From Pterobdella sp. o SKG-2022 (Eukaryota > Annelida > Clitellata > Hirudinida > Piscicolidae), in contig OZ038320.1 in NCBI GenBank assembly GCA_964035795.1, positions 15,507,651 through 15,571,650 of the forward strand: DNA of 64,000 nt, in the 5' to 3' direction. Shown in pieces: positions 1 to 10,877 of this stretch. Position 1 is the first letter of the stretch, and each line of letters begins with the position of its first letter. The notes beneath the pieces were generated by a model. It had not been told where the DNA came from, made no database searches, and saw only the letters and a program-made list of their open reading frames with translations. A program made the position numbers and the translations under genes.

Positions 1-1650
1 ATTTGAAATTCCTTAGACAGAATTTTGCATGTACACAATGTTATTTAAAAAGTTGTGGAGAAACATAAGTGGGGTAAACGAATAGAAACGTGGAAGTAAG
101 ATGGGCGGAACATGAAGCGGTGAAAGGGACTTTTGAACTAGCAAAACACATAAATTCTCGTGGAAAACTTTGGTGCGTGCCCCGAAAGATAGGAGGAAAA
201 GAAGGATACTGAAAACGTTCTTAATTAAAATGCAAAACCATACTTCAAATAACCATAAGGACATTGAGAATTTATTATTTAGAAATGGTGTAACATAATA
301 AGCCTTATTTTATTATCTTCTTATTACTCATCCACATTTTCATTTGATTTACATTATAACTCATCTCACTATAATTTTAGGGACATTTTTTTGCAATAAT
401 TTTGATGTTTAGAATTAACTTTCATCTATTTTATCTATGTTTCTATAATAATATCATTAAAAAAACATGAATAATTATAACTAGCGAAATCGTCTGATTT
501 AAGACAAAATAAGAGTATCGTCTTCAATTTCAAATATATATATATTGTAAATAGTGGTGAATTCTTGAAGCTAGGATGCTTTAGACATGTACTTCAAGTT
601 ATTTTAAAAGTGCATCAATTGATTGGTCAAACAATAAAATTAAAACTGTTTCTCATACTTGAAAATGTTACGTTGATAACGAAAAGCTTTGTATCTTGAT
701 AAATTAACTAGTATTTTTAAATAATACTCATTTTATTGTTGCTTTTGGAAAAATCAATTTACATTTATTTCACAAAAATGAATGACCGTGTTGCACCAAC
801 ATTACAATGTATTTTACTCAATCATACCTTTTGACTCAAATTTATTTTTTATAAATCAGAATTTGTGCTTCATTCCACTATAATTAAAAAAAAATTCAAA
901 ATATTAATACTAATAAAAAGTGTTCAATTTCTCATGTAGCAATTATCATATTGTTTAGTCACACCGTGACTAATTTGCATAGTGCCTTTCTAATTTACAT
1001 GAAAGCTCTAATTTGCATATAGCTCTAATTTACATACTCTTGATTAATTATTCACTGCCTTTTAATTTTACGTCATGATGCTCTTAGAAACGAAGGATGT
1101 ATTATTCAAATTGACGTCTTTTTTTGATAGCTCCACAAGTAAATATATATTTAATCTTAAATTGGAAACTGAAAACTAAATTTTAAATGTTATATAGAAT
1201 GATATGAAGAAGCAAGTTTTACTGAAATTTTCAACTAGATTATAACATGTAAAAAATAATAATTATTCACAGTTACTTCAGGTATAGTGTTGTGACATGC
1301 GTGAATTCTTCAAAAGCATCCAACTCGTAACGTTTGCTGATAAATATAATGAATATTGAAAATTATAAGTTGAGATGAAAATGCTTCAATTAAAGTAAAG
1401 AATAGAAAATATAACTTCTAAGACCCAGAGGTAATTTTAAGTCCGTCTCTTTGCCATTCACTGCTTAATGAAGGGGACGCGTGTATAGAGCATTGAAGAA
1501 TTGTACTTTTGCCTAACGATTGTCCAATTCGTTTTGTTTTCAACACAATCTCAGGAGCAACTTGAATTTTTTTCATTATTTAGATATTGTTTTTTTTTTT
1601 ACTTACTAATCAATTTTATGAAACCGTATTCAAGTCATTTTTTTACTCAC
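1..1650. other. Non-coding AT-rich stretch, possibly intron or 3' flank of the Ig gene
   Basis: Most of this is low-complexity A/T sequence with poly-T runs. Positions 60-240 are less AT-rich and partly open on both strands, but neither reading gives a recognisable domain, and I could not join them in phase to the Ig exon at 1651-1779. A copy of the dispersed repeat lies at 660-760 and is listed separately. Confidence 0.4.
660..760 (+). repeat. Dispersed ~95-bp repeat, copy 1
   Basis: Contains the core ACGAAAAGCTTTGTATC preceded by GTTACGTTGAT and followed by an AACTAGT motif, then CTCATTTTATT and a GCTTTTGGAAAAATCA-like end. The same order of blocks recurs at 7250-7350, 14887-14980 and 57768-57866, with shorter or reverse copies elsewhere. 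I recognise no known family. Confidence 0.7.
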
Positions 1651-1779
1651 ACAAAACAGTCAGTTGAATTTGTCTAGAATGTGGACTGCCTACACTATTA
1701 CTAGCTACGCATTCTACTGCCACTTCACAACGTCTCAATACTTCCTTCATTTCCAGCCACATACCTACACTTATGCAGC
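1651..1779 (-). CDS. Immunoglobulin-domain exon (C-terminal half of an Ig domain)
   Basis: On the minus strand this 129-base exon starts after a strong acceptor (TTTTCAG at about 1786-1780) and ends at a canonical GTGAGT donor (1650-1645). It opens with two bases of a split codon, gives 42 open codons and ends with one base (phase 1). The peptide contains LEMKEVLRRCEVAVEC followed by VASNSVGSPHSR and QIQLTVL. That is the E, F and G strands of an I-set/V-set Ig fold (L-x-M-x-x-V, then the second Cys, then ASNSVG). The usual Asp-x-Gly-x-Tyr before the Cys is degenerate here. It is probably a later exon of the same minus-strand gene as the exons at 6938-12201, but a linking exon between 6938 and 1779 was not found. 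It closes Ig domain 2 or 3. Confidence 0.7.
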
Positions 1780-2024
1780 CTGAAAATTATTTATTCTAAC
1801 ATATAGGTAGCAAAACAAGTATGAAAAAAATGTTTCCATGTTACATAAAATTAAGAAAATATAGTAATTTTTTTAATTTTTTATATTTATTTTTAGTAAC
1901 CAAACTGGAATGTTTGTAACTTTAGGCAAATTCTTTGGTTAGAAAATTAATTTTTAAGCCAATATAAAACGAAAGCTTTTCAAGTAACTGAAAGCTAAAA
2001 GTCTTTTTTATAAGGCCAATATTA

Positions 2025-2090
2025 TTATCTAAGTTACCGGGTTCGATCCTGTGTGTGCCGACAACTAGCAACTGTTCTATATATGTAGCA
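2025..2090 (+). mobile_element. tRNA-derived SINE fragment
   Basis: Holds a perfect Pol III B-box (GGTTCGATCC, about 2040-2049) in a context TATCTAAGTTACCG...GCCGAC...TAGCAACTGTTC. This lines up with the minus-strand SINE at 35678-35861 (TATCTAAATACCG...GGGCCGGC...TAGCACCTGTTC). The A-box half is missing, so this is a 5'-truncated copy. Confidence 0.6.
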
Positions 2091-2354
2091 AGCACTAAAT
2101 GATAATGTAAATCAAACTTTTATGGCTGTATGCTAACCAGCTTTTAAACCAAAAGCTGATTGTTATAGTCAAAACAAATTTTCTGTGATTTATCCAAAAC
2201 AATGAAATAGACTAATCCAGTAAGTGAAGATTCCGGTTTTTTATATTTTTCTAATATTTTTTCAATTAAGCACGAAATTTTTTTTTCGCTTTTAAAATTT
2301 CCCATTCTACTAAACCTTTCCCTTGGCACTTCCCATGATGTGGGCTCTCTTGGG

Positions 2355-2446
2355 TATTCAGCTAATCCAGAACCATCAAAATTTTGTTGCTTAATATTAA
2401 ACAATACTAAGCAACAAAATTTTGATTGTTCTGGATTAGCTGAATA
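2355..2446. repeat. Near-perfect inverted repeat (44-bp arms, 4-nt loop)
   Basis: Left arm 2355-2398 and right arm 2403-2446 are reverse complements with two mismatches, separated by AAAC. The transcript of either strand would fold into a long hairpin. No flanking duplication was seen, so it may be a local fold-back duplication rather than a transposon. Confidence 0.85.
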
Positions 2447-2606
2447 TAGTACTAAAAAAAATAAATCGAAAATGAAAAAATTTGAAAGATTTTATGTTTT
2501 TGCGGAGTGAAAATCTATTCAGTACCCAAATAAAGTTTGTGGTAATTTAAAAGACATGTTCAACAATTTTTAACGTTGATTCATGAATTAAACGAACTTA
2601 ATTTTA

Positions 2607-2692
2607 GGATAAAGCTAAATTTTTTGGAAATTGTAGCTGATTTTGTAATGTACAAAAATTTTTTCATAAATCGACATTGAAAATTCGTGATA
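2607..2692 (+). repeat. Diverged dispersed repeat shared with 33511-33600
   Basis: Blocks GATAAAGCTAAA, TTGTAGCTGATTTT, AATGTAC and TTTTTTCATAAATCGACATTGAAAA occur in the same order at 33511-33600 as GATAAGGCTAAA, TTATAGCTACTTTT, AATGTAC and TTTTTTCCCATAAATTGACG. The family is unknown. Confidence 0.5.
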
Positions 2693-2699
2693 GTTTTTT

Positions 2700-3870
2700 G
2701 AGTGTTTTTTGAAGAAAGAGGTTTAAAGTAACAAAACTATGTTATATAAAAATTTTGAGTACTTGATTACTGTGAATAACAACAAATTTTTAAATTTAAT
2801 TTTTTTTATTAACCATTTTTAATATAAATCATTTATTACGTATATTGACTATGAGTAAAAAAACAATTTGATTGATCTTTCTAGTTGAACGTTTAAGAGT
2901 TTAACGCTCAAAAATGTTGTTGAAAGCTTTCAAAAAACTGTAACATTTTAATGGGTATTGAAACGTTTTTTTATAGTAATTTATTATTTATACATAAATT
3001 TTTTTTTAAATATATAAAATCATTATAGTTGGTACACATAATTTAATAGAATATAATTTATTCCATAAATGGTTAGATCTGAAAGGGGCCCCACAGTCTG
3101 GTTGGCATTCATATTCATAAGCACCGAATTTTTTAGAGCAATAAATAAAGTAAATCCTCACTAATCCAATCAGCCTTGTCCAGTGCACAAAGCCAAAAAT
3201 ATAATTATTCTTTTATTAATTATTTAAGAAGCAATTTTTTCTGTTTATACTAGTTTCAGTAGATGACTGGTTTAAACCGAAGGGTAGAAAAAAAAATTAA
3301 AAATTTTATATATTAATTAAAGTAGCTGAAAATATAGCTTGAAATATAAGTTAAAAAACCAAAGTTTGTTCAAATTGTACTTTTTTTTTAAGTTTTGTTT
3401 AAAGAATGTTTTTAAAAAAACAATGGGATGACTGTTTTTTATATATAATGAAAAAATATTGAGCAATTGAAAAAAGAATAGATATTTGTACTGGAAAAAT
3501 GTATTACATGAATGCCATTAAAAATGTATAAAGTAACAACTTTACCAAATTTGTTCCCTTAATTTCATTGTAAAAATAATTTTTTATTCAAATTTTGGAG
3601 GTTCTACAACAATAAAAATTTAAATTTTTTAAAAAATCCGTAATAAAACAAATTAAATCATCAATAAAACAAAGTTATATATATAGTGACAGCAACTCGT
3701 TTAAGTATTGCACAGTTTCTGGCTTGAAGGTGGCTTTTTGAACCACATCTGTGCCATATATTGAAAAGATTTTGGATTTAAAATATGAGCCGTGTTTTTT
3801 TATGCCACCTACACATTTGCAGACTGCCACAAAAGTTGAAAAACCTGCTATATGGAAAAACAAGGAGTAA
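2700..3870. other. Intron-like AT-rich DNA, no supported gene
   Basis: Short minus-strand open frames at 3006-3188 and 3675-3863 exist; the second follows a good acceptor-like TATAGCAG at about 3845-3850. Neither could be joined in phase to the Ig exons on either side. Confidence 0.4.
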
Positions 3871-3879
3871 ACATTTATT

Positions 3880-3925
3880 AAATGACACGAAGCTTTTCGT
3901 AAAACTAGCTTACGTTATCAGGTCA
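3880..3925 (-). repeat. Dispersed ~95-bp repeat, short reverse copy
   Basis: Reads GACACGAAGCTTTTCGT then GCTTACGTTATCAGGTCATT, a reverse-strand partial copy of the repeat whose core is ACGAAAAGCTTTGTATC. Confidence 0.45.
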
Positions 3926-3959
3926 TTGAGCAAATAGAATTCTGACGTAGTGTACACTG

Positions 3960-4560
3960 AACTAACTTTCTCATGCTTGGCAGAAGAAAACCGACGTTGA
4001 TGGGACTAAATGATTTAGAAAACCCGCGTTTTTTAAACATGTTCTCCCACATTAATTGCGTTTGAGCCTAGCATGTTTCCGTCTGCTTTCTTTAAAACGA
4101 CCAGTTGCTTAAAAAATTATTTTCCTTTGTTAACCTATTTGCGCTTGTATTTTCCATGATTTATTTTTGTCAAAAGTTTCTTTACAGCAATTTGAATTGT
4201 TTTATAAGTTTGTGAGCAAAATTTTGCCATTGGTGGTTGGAATATTTGCTTCGGAATCCGTTTCTAGGGCAATCTTACTGTCCGCTCCACCTAGCTGTTG
4301 CTTGGAGATTAAGACTTGCTACCGATATTTGTCAGCTCAAGTAATTCGGTGTCACTGATATGCATTTGCCATTCTATGTCCAAAATCTTACGCACTGTTG
4401 GTGAAAACGCTTGTTTCAGGTGCCTGGTGTATGTGGTCTGTTTCACTAACTTTATGAAAGATAAACTTTAACCTTTGTGCGTTTAGAGATACTATGGCGA
4501 CTCCAAAGACCTCATGCAATGCCAAATACGTGACTGGCTTAACTTATTTTTAAGCACACC
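3960..4560 (-). mobile_element. APE-type LINE, C-terminal fragment (pseudogene)
   Basis: With frameshifts, the minus strand encodes a typical LINE reverse-transcriptase tail. In order it gives SRHSISKRTKVKVYL, TTYTRHLK, VRKILDIEWQMHISDTELLEL, RIPKQIF, ESRRKHARLKRN, and a C-terminal Cys/His finger start CGRTCLKNAGFLNH. The order matches the common APE LINE family whose ORF2 ends in a C2H2-like finger, the same family as the relic at 15290-16666. Stops and frameshifts interrupt it and the catalytic region is absent. It sits in the presumed intron of the Ig gene on the same strand. Confidence in the LINE call is high; exact ends are uncertain by about 50 bases. Confidence 0.8.
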
Positions 4561-5258
4561 TCATCATCATTGGTAGGCGCCGTTGACTACCGTTGTTTGT
4601 TTGTAAAAAATTTAAAACAGAAAAATTAGATATTTGGAGTACTTTTAAATAAAGTTATTATTTAAGTACAGTTAGAAGTTGGAATTTCCTGGATTTTTCT
4701 CTTCTTCGGGGAAAGTTAACCGTTTTTTATTCAAAAATTTCTTTTATTAATTACTTAATTGTTTCACTATTTATTTTTTTTTAATATTGATAATTCGAAT
4801 CTTTTCAATAATCATGTTTTTTAGTCAAAATAAAACGAAATATAAAAGACCTAGGAATAGCTAGAAATCGAAAAACCGCAAAAACGAAGCTGGCCGAAAA
4901 GTTCAAGAAACACGACAAAAACATTTTTGAACAAACTGATGATACACTCACTCAAAATTTTTCTAATCTCACTTCATAATTTTCATTCATTTATAGACTA
5001 ATAAATTAGGCGGATGGCTTGATGTTGTCTACATCTTCATCTATTATCTCTAATGCTTTTTCTTAGCTTGAGCCCTAGTCACAGCAAAGAAATCTGCTGT
5101 CAATTTTTTTTAGTAAATAAGAATGATTATCTTGAGCATTGATGTTAGGCAGCATTTTTTCCTTTTTCTAAAATTTAATTCAAATGCAAAACTCATGTAT
5201 TTCAAAAGCAAATCATTAAACACTTGGAAGTTAATAAAAAACACTTGGAAGAATAAAA

Positions 5259-5590
5259 ATGCAGAAAAAAGATACAAACAATGATAAAATATTAGAACTA
5301 CGTAAAATTGACCGTTATCAGTCAAAGAATTTTGTTCAAGATGTGAAACAAGGAGAAACATTAGATCTGAGAGATCTGGGGAAACAGGTTGATGATTTCA
5401 ATTCAGTATTTTCCAATGAACTTAGAACGACTGATTTGATTAAGCATAAAATCAAGCTGACGAGTATGGTTCGTCAGATCAGCTCTACCCGTTGTTTGGT
5501 GTACCTTATCTTTGTGTATGCCCATGAAAATTTTGAAACAGCAGTACAGCAGAAAGTTTTTCAATTGCAGTGGATCTACTTGCTCTAATT
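5259..5590 (+). mobile_element. Gypsy-like LTR retrotransposon pol scrap
   Basis: The open frame contains NSVFSNELRTTDLIKHKIKLTS. This matches the linker just upstream of the Gypsy/Ty3 reverse transcriptase (typical pattern: FxxVFS...RTxLxxHxIKLT). After a +1 shift a short VRSALPV-like segment fits the following proline-rich motif. No RT catalytic motif, integrase or LTR was found, so this is a relic of about 300 bp. The reading rests on one motif only. Confidence 0.45.
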
Positions 5591-5599
5591 TTATTCCAA

Positions 5600-6937
5600 T
5601 CTTAAACCAATTGTTAGCAAGTTCAACAGCATAAGCATTTAGGAATGTACCACTTTTTTTAAGGTAATCTTTTTTGGGAACTGGTATGACTACTACCTTT
5701 GAGTGGGTTTATTATGATTTATGAGTAAAAGAAAGAAAAAGCTGAGAATGTTCAAAACTGGCACTAGCACTTCTAAAACTTATTGGGTCGGGAAACTAAC
5801 ATCAACAATATCGGTCAAAATTAAAACTGTCAATCATAACCTACCATTAGAATGTTTTCTACAGCCAAAACATTCCGATTTGACACCAAGAAGTCAAAGA
5901 AAATTTATTCTGTCCGCTTCTTGAATAGATTTTTAATTTATTTTTTCTCCCAGACATCGGAAAGTTTTTCTGCGGATTTGTTTCTTAGTTCTATAGTTGA
6001 TTCATTATTGGTTTAAAGTGAAAAGTGAGAATTTTTTTTTCAAGTATCGGATATTTTGTGTTCATACAAGAACTGGGTTTTTTACCTTTAACATAGTGAT
6101 CTGAGACAATGCTCACAAATCAAGGCATAAAAACATTTTACCAGCTTAGCGTTACACAATGAAGTAAAAAAAAAAAACATGTGGAAATATTAAAATAAAC
6201 TGAATATGCTAGATTTAAAAAAAAAATTTAAACTAATTTTGACAAAATATATTGAAAATGAAAACGGTTAAAAGCTTGAAAAAAATATGTACATACAAAA
6301 ATTTGGAAACCATTGTGGAAAAAAAGCTATATTATTAAATTAAAAAAAGCTATATTATATAATTTTGGAATTTTTTAAGTTCAATTGCAAAAAACGTTTT
6401 TGATTTTTCGCCCACTAAGATAAATTGGTTCAACAAGCAAAATAAATGTTTTGTTTCTATTCTAAAATGAATAGATCTTCTTTGTTTTTTGTGTTCCTTT
6501 TTTTCGAACTATATCGTTATACTCTGAAGGCAGATTTTAGCTTTTTCTCAGTGTTGAAAAATTTTTAATTTGTTTTTTATTCTCTCATATAAATTTTTTA
6601 ATATTACTTAAGAACAGGTTTTTAAATATATTTCTTTGTTTTTGATTGGATCAATCAATGAAATTTTTAATTTAAAAATAAATAATAGTAATAGTCATAC
6701 GTTTTCGTGAGCAAGGAGTAACATTATGAAAACATTTCATCAAGTCAGTCTTGGACTTTGAGCCAGAAATGATATACCTGATATAACCATTTTTAAAATC
6801 ACAAAACAAAAATTGTTATTTTATATTTCTTTTCAAATTTTTTTTTCAGATATTTTGTGAACAAAATTTTATGAAATTTAAGTAAATTAAATGAAAAATA
6901 ATAAATAAAAAACTAAATTGAGTACAAATATGTATAC
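5600..6937. other. Intron-like AT-rich DNA, nothing recognised
   Basis: Poly-A/T tracts with no open frame showing a domain. The missing second half of Ig domain 2 should lie somewhere between 1780 and 6937 on the minus strand but was not identified. Confidence 0.35.
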
Positions 6938-7009
6938 TGACCAAGTGATGATTGGCTGAGGACTCCCCGTGGCATTACAACAAAACTTCACATCTTTTCC
7001 TTCCAACAC
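6938..7009 (-). CDS. Immunoglobulin-domain exon (first half of Ig domain 2)
   Basis: The minus strand gives 24 open codons after an ATATTAG acceptor (7011-7010), reading VLEGKDVKFCCNATGSPQP then IITWS. This is the B and C strands of an Ig fold with the first Cys (KFC) and the core Trp (ITW), very like Ig2 of lachesin/IgLON proteins. The start is phase 0, which matches exactly the phase at the end of the 8327-8370 exon. The end is either TCA|GTATAC (6938) or two codon positions earlier at TTG|GTCAGT, so the 3' border is ambiguous by four bases. The partner half of the domain was not located. Confidence 0.75.
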
Positions 7010-7249
7010 CTAATATTTAATATGTTGTTTTTTTTATAGCCAACTTAAATACTACAAATTGTTCAGACACAAAAAATAATTCCATCGATTTAACAAAGTA
7101 ACATTATCAAATACGTTACAATTTAAACTTCGACAATAAAAATTTTGTATCGTCAGTTTACTTGATGATTCGAAATATTCAAATACTGTCGTGTTTTTAT
7201 GATGGATAATTTTAACTCATAATTTAACTTTTCTAAAATAAAACAATTT

Positions 7250-7350
7250 CATATTTGAAAATTTTACGTTGTTAACGAAAAGCTTTGTATCAATACACTT
7301 ACTAGTTTTGAAATTATATTCATTATACGATTTGGCTTTTGAAAAAATCA
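7250..7350 (+). repeat. Dispersed ~95-bp repeat, copy 2
   Basis: TTTTACGTTGTTAACG then AAAAGCTTTGTATC, ACTTACTAGTTTTG, ATATTCATTA and TTTGGCTTTTGAAAAAATCA, in the same block order as copy 1. It lies in the intron between the 7.0- and 8.3-kb Ig exons. Confidence 0.7.
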
Positions 7351-7940
7351 TTATTTCGATGACTAATTTTTTAAGATTTTATTTTTTAATGAAATCGAAA
7401 TAACCATTTATTCAATCTATTTTATATTCAAACGTTTGTTAAATAATGAATTAATTCACCTTATCTTATAACATAGACACCAAAAAGACTTCTAGCTTCA
7501 CATCGATTCATTTATTTCATTTGCTTTTATAACTGCAATTACTTTTTTTCAAAGGTTGATGAGGCTTTCAACCCACTTCATTCTCGTTTTTGCTTTGTGC
7601 AATGCTGTTATTCATTTTTCATATTTGAAAAAAAAAGTAGTACAATTTTTAAACAGTTCTTAAAGCATTTGTGTTGAGTCTGCTCCTACTTCGATATATC
7701 AATAATAGCTTTGTTTGTTTCAATTTTATTGAGTAATTTGTCGGTTTTTTTGATTTATTTGTCTATTCTAATTTAGAAGGACATTTTAGAATTGCTGGTT
7801 TTCTTGTTTTTTTTGCGATTCTGAAGTTTTTCAAATTAACATCAATCTAGTTTTTGTAATCTCTGTTATTGTTTATTTTTCTTAATAACCAGTAGATCCA
7901 TTTTTTTTATCTCGACAAAAGCCAAACTGTAAAATATAAT

Positions 7941-8075
7941 TTCAGAACATTAGTTAGCTTATTAAGATACAAAGCTTTTTGTTAATAACGTACCAAGTAT
8001 AAAAAACCGTAAATTACTTACTAGTGTTTTGAAATTATATTCATTCGACCAAAAAAAATCGTGTGGTGTTTGAAT
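7941..8075. repeat. Dispersed ~95-bp repeat, inverted pair
   Basis: A reverse copy (GATACAAAGCTTTTTGTTAA, 7966-7985) is followed by a forward partial copy (ACTTACTAGTGTTTTGAAA to ATTCATTCGACC, about 8015-8050). The forward part is nearly identical to the corresponding part of copy 2 at 7290-7330. Confidence 0.6.
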
Positions 8076-8326
8076 ATAAAAACAATACTTGAAACTTGTT
8101 CATTTTAATTCATTTTATATTTTTACACAATATTTGCTCTAAATAGTTCTCACTTTACTGATGTAGTTCTTTTAAAAATACCAATTTTTATATTTCTCAG
8201 TTGATTATTTGATCAATTTGGTAATTTCAAGAATAGTAAGCGTGAACCACCTTTTTCATTATATATCAAAATATTTCAAATTGTGTAAATTTTTAAGAAT
8301 GAAATTTAAAATAAATTATATGAAAC

Positions 8327-8370
8327 CTGTGTATGGTGGTTGAGAGGAGATGTAGGAATATAAGGAGGAA
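8327..8370 (-). CDS. Short linker exon between Ig domains 1 and 2
   Basis: A 44-base minus-strand exon with acceptor TTTCTAG (8372-8371) and donor CAG|GTTTCA (8327/8326). It supplies two bases that complete the Val codon left open by the 10543-10664 exon, then 14 codons: PPYIPTSPLNHHTQ. It ends in phase 0, which meets the phase-0 start of the 6938-7009 exon. The joined peptide (WLSVQ-VPP...TQ-VLEGKDVKF) has the V-P-P interdomain linker usual in lachesin/DIP-type proteins. Both phases and both borders agree, which is strong support for so small an exon. Confidence 0.75.
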
Positions 8371-10542
8371 CTAGAAATATTTATATACGTTAATAAAAAA
8401 TGAAAAAAATTTATGCTGGGTATATCTTTAAGAAACTATTTCTAAAAAAACATCAAATTGGAAGAATTTTTCAATACTTTTTCAGTTTGCGAGTTTCGAT
8501 GAATTATTGAAAATCTTTGAAAAAAATGATGAAGTAAAAAGTAAAAAACCAATTAAACCAGATTATAACTGATTTAATCACTATAAAGCATAATTTTTTT
8601 TAAACTTGTCAGTAACTATTTGGAAAAAATATATATATATCTGTGTTTTATGAAATATCTTTTTGATTTATGAAGAATTTTTTCAATAAATATTTTGAAT
8701 AAACAAAACTTATTTTATTAAAGTTCATGATTTATCATATACTGATGTATGTATTGTAATTAGCAGTCATTTGAATAAAATTAGATTAAGTGATCATTAG
8801 AAAAATTTCATCTGAATTGAAAAATATAAAATTCAAAATTACTGAAAACATATGATATTCTTAAAACTAAACTTTTTTCACATTCAATATTTTTAATTAT
8901 TAATTGTTTTTATGAATAAATTCTAAAAAAAATTTTTTGAATCTATGCCAAATATTAAATTATATGCCTGTTTCAACTTTTAAAAATAGTTTCAAGCAAA
9001 TAGTTGTAGGTTATTTAGACTTCAAAATGGGAGTTTTATTTTTTTATTTCGAAATTTTTTTGTAATAAGAATTCATATTTTTTTGCAAAACGTGATACTT
9101 TCTAAATTATTTCTGAGAGCAAGTTTGCTTATCTCCGATATTTTCAATATAGCATCTGGCCTGTGATGCTTTGTTCAGGTATTTAAGCTTTTTTGTTTTA
9201 CAAAAGCATGTTTAAATATACTGGTTAATTTATGGTGCTTCAGTTTATTTATGCCACATAATATATCGGATTCTGAAAATGAAAAGAAATATTTTTTTGA
9301 TAAAACTTTTTTAAATTTGTTAATCCAATTAAAAAATGAGGAATAGAAACTCAATATGTGGTTTTTTTTTTTAATGCAGTTTTGGTTTTACTTTCACAAT
9401 AAAATTTGACATCGATAAATTCATGTATTCTATAAAACACTAATAATTTTCAACAACTCAGTAAATCAAATAAATATACTTAGTGATGGTAGTTTTCATG
9501 AATTTGAATAACTTAAAAACATTTTAAATAAGTTATCTACCAATATTTTATTTTTGACATCAATGAAATTTAAAAAAAAATGTAATAGTTTTTAGATAAG
9601 TGAATTTTTAAAAACAAAAAAACTTTTTTTATTTAAATTTTTGTTGCTCATTTCTTTAATAGATATTTTGTATTTGACCTACAAAATTATTTTTTTTTTG
9701 GTTTGATCTGTCAAATTGGCAAATTGTACTGGAATTCAATATTTATTTAGCTGTTTCTTTTCAAACTTTACAATGCAGTGAATGAAAGAAAACTGAAATT
9801 TTATCGCGACGGTCAAATGTATTTTCCCTTTTATAGGGCCGTTCAAAAAAAATGTACATATTTCTTTTTTCAACTAAATAAAATTGAAGCTTTGTGATTA
9901 ATAGTCCAACTGACACTTTTGAGGGGTTTAGCGGCCATCGGTAATTTGTGTTCCAGGTAGAAAATCAGTGACCTAGGACAATCGTGAAAACTTTTTATGA
10001 TTGCATCTTGTCTTTTCCACATGAGAATCAATAGTTTCTGTACAGCATGCGTCAATAAACCGACGCTATGGTTCGAAAACATTTTTTTCTTATTATTGAA
10101 ACAAGCTTGCTTAAGTAATAACAGTAACAAAGAGATTACAAAGAAACTCCAAAAAGAAAACAGCCATACCGCAATATTTGTTGCGAGGATTAACAATAGG
10201 CATGCTGGAATGTAGTAAAGGTCTAGTTTAAAAAATCTGCTACCTATTCATCAAACTATTAAAACCAATTTATCAACGAAAAGCATTTTAAAAAATTAAC
10301 CATATATATTTTATTGTGTTATATGATAAAGCTGAACTTGTTTTTCATCAGATTTAAGTTTTCCAAATAATATTATAAAAATACATCAATATCTGTGAAG
10401 CGTTTTTTTACTTATTAAAACCAGTTTCAAGAATATTGTATTAGAAACCGCTGAAACTATAAATTCTAAAAATTAAATTTTTTATTTCCAAATTTTTAAT
10501 TCTGCTCTTTGAAATTAAAAAACTCAAAATTTGTGAAGAAAC

Positions 10543-10664
10543 CTTGAACAGAAAGCCATACAACTTTGAATATGACAGGACGAGTATTTATGGTACATTG
10601 ATAAACTCCTGCGTCATCTACACCGACAGATTGCAGTTGCAAACTCCAGTCTACATCATTCAAT
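10543..10664 (-). CDS. Immunoglobulin V-like domain exon (E-G strands of Ig1)
   Basis: A 122-base minus-strand exon: acceptor AATTATAG (10666-10665), donor CAAG|GTTTCT (10543/10542). It completes the Arg codon of the previous exon and reads LNDVDWSLQLQSVGVDD, AGVYQCTINTRPVIFK, then VVWLSVQ. This gives W-S-L-Q-L (E strand), D-x-A-G-V-Y-Q-C (the conserved Asp-x-Ala/Gly-x-Tyr-x-Cys of the F strand) and the G strand. It ends in phase 1. The domain matches Ig1 of Dpr, DIP, lachesin and IgLON proteins, which are GPI-anchored or single-pass surface proteins for cell recognition, mostly in the nervous system. Family membership is inferred from these motifs. Confidence 0.88.
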
Positions 10665-10797
10665 CTATAATTAAATTTTCATTCCCAATCTGACTGTTTC
10701 AAAAAACAAAGATAAATCATTCAACATTTTGCAGATATTGCGTTTCAAGGGTGGTTTGAATAGTTTTAAGTAGATGCTATGATTAAAAGTTTCCCAC

Positions 10798-10877
10798 CTT
10801 AGAACAGAGAAACGAGCATCATCGATCTTCCTTGTATCTGCTAACGAAAGTGTTAAATGCTTGAAAAACCACACTAC
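10798..10877 (-). CDS. Immunoglobulin V-like domain exon (C-D strands of Ig1)
   Basis: An 80-base minus-strand exon with acceptor GTTGCAG (10879-10878) and donor TAAG|GTGGGA (10798/10797). It reads VVWFFKHLTLSLADTRKID and DARFSVL plus two bases. VVW carries the core Trp of the Ig fold and DARFSV is the D-strand motif (usually D-x-R-F-x-V). It starts in phase 0, matching the end of the 12095-12201 exon (NLGKYK), and ends in phase 2, matching the start of the 10543-10664 exon. N-L-G-K-Y-K-V-x-W across the junction is a hallmark of Dpr/DIP/lachesin Ig1. Confidence 0.88.

Noticed and set aside
13..264. Open frames on both strands at the left edge
   Set aside because: Composition is less AT-rich and the plus strand gives VRWAEHEAVKGTFELAKH, but there is no recognisable family, start or splice context.
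2144..2404. Minus-strand 86-codon open frame (FDGSGLAEYPREPTSWEV...)
   Set aside because: It looks codon-like, but I recognise no domain, its first part is one arm of the hairpin at 2355-2446, and no splice partner was found.
3006..3188. Possible Ig2 C-terminal exon (FGAYEYECQPDCGAP)
   Set aside because: Some resemblance to G-A-Y-x-C...N-G-x-P of lachesin Ig2, but the spacing to Cys is off by two, and no acceptor or phase fits the neighbouring Ig exons.
3675..3863. Possible minus-strand terminal exon (GGIKKHGSYFKSKIFSIYGT)
   Set aside because: It has a good acceptor-like TATAGCAG, but the reading is not Ig-like and cannot be phased with either side.
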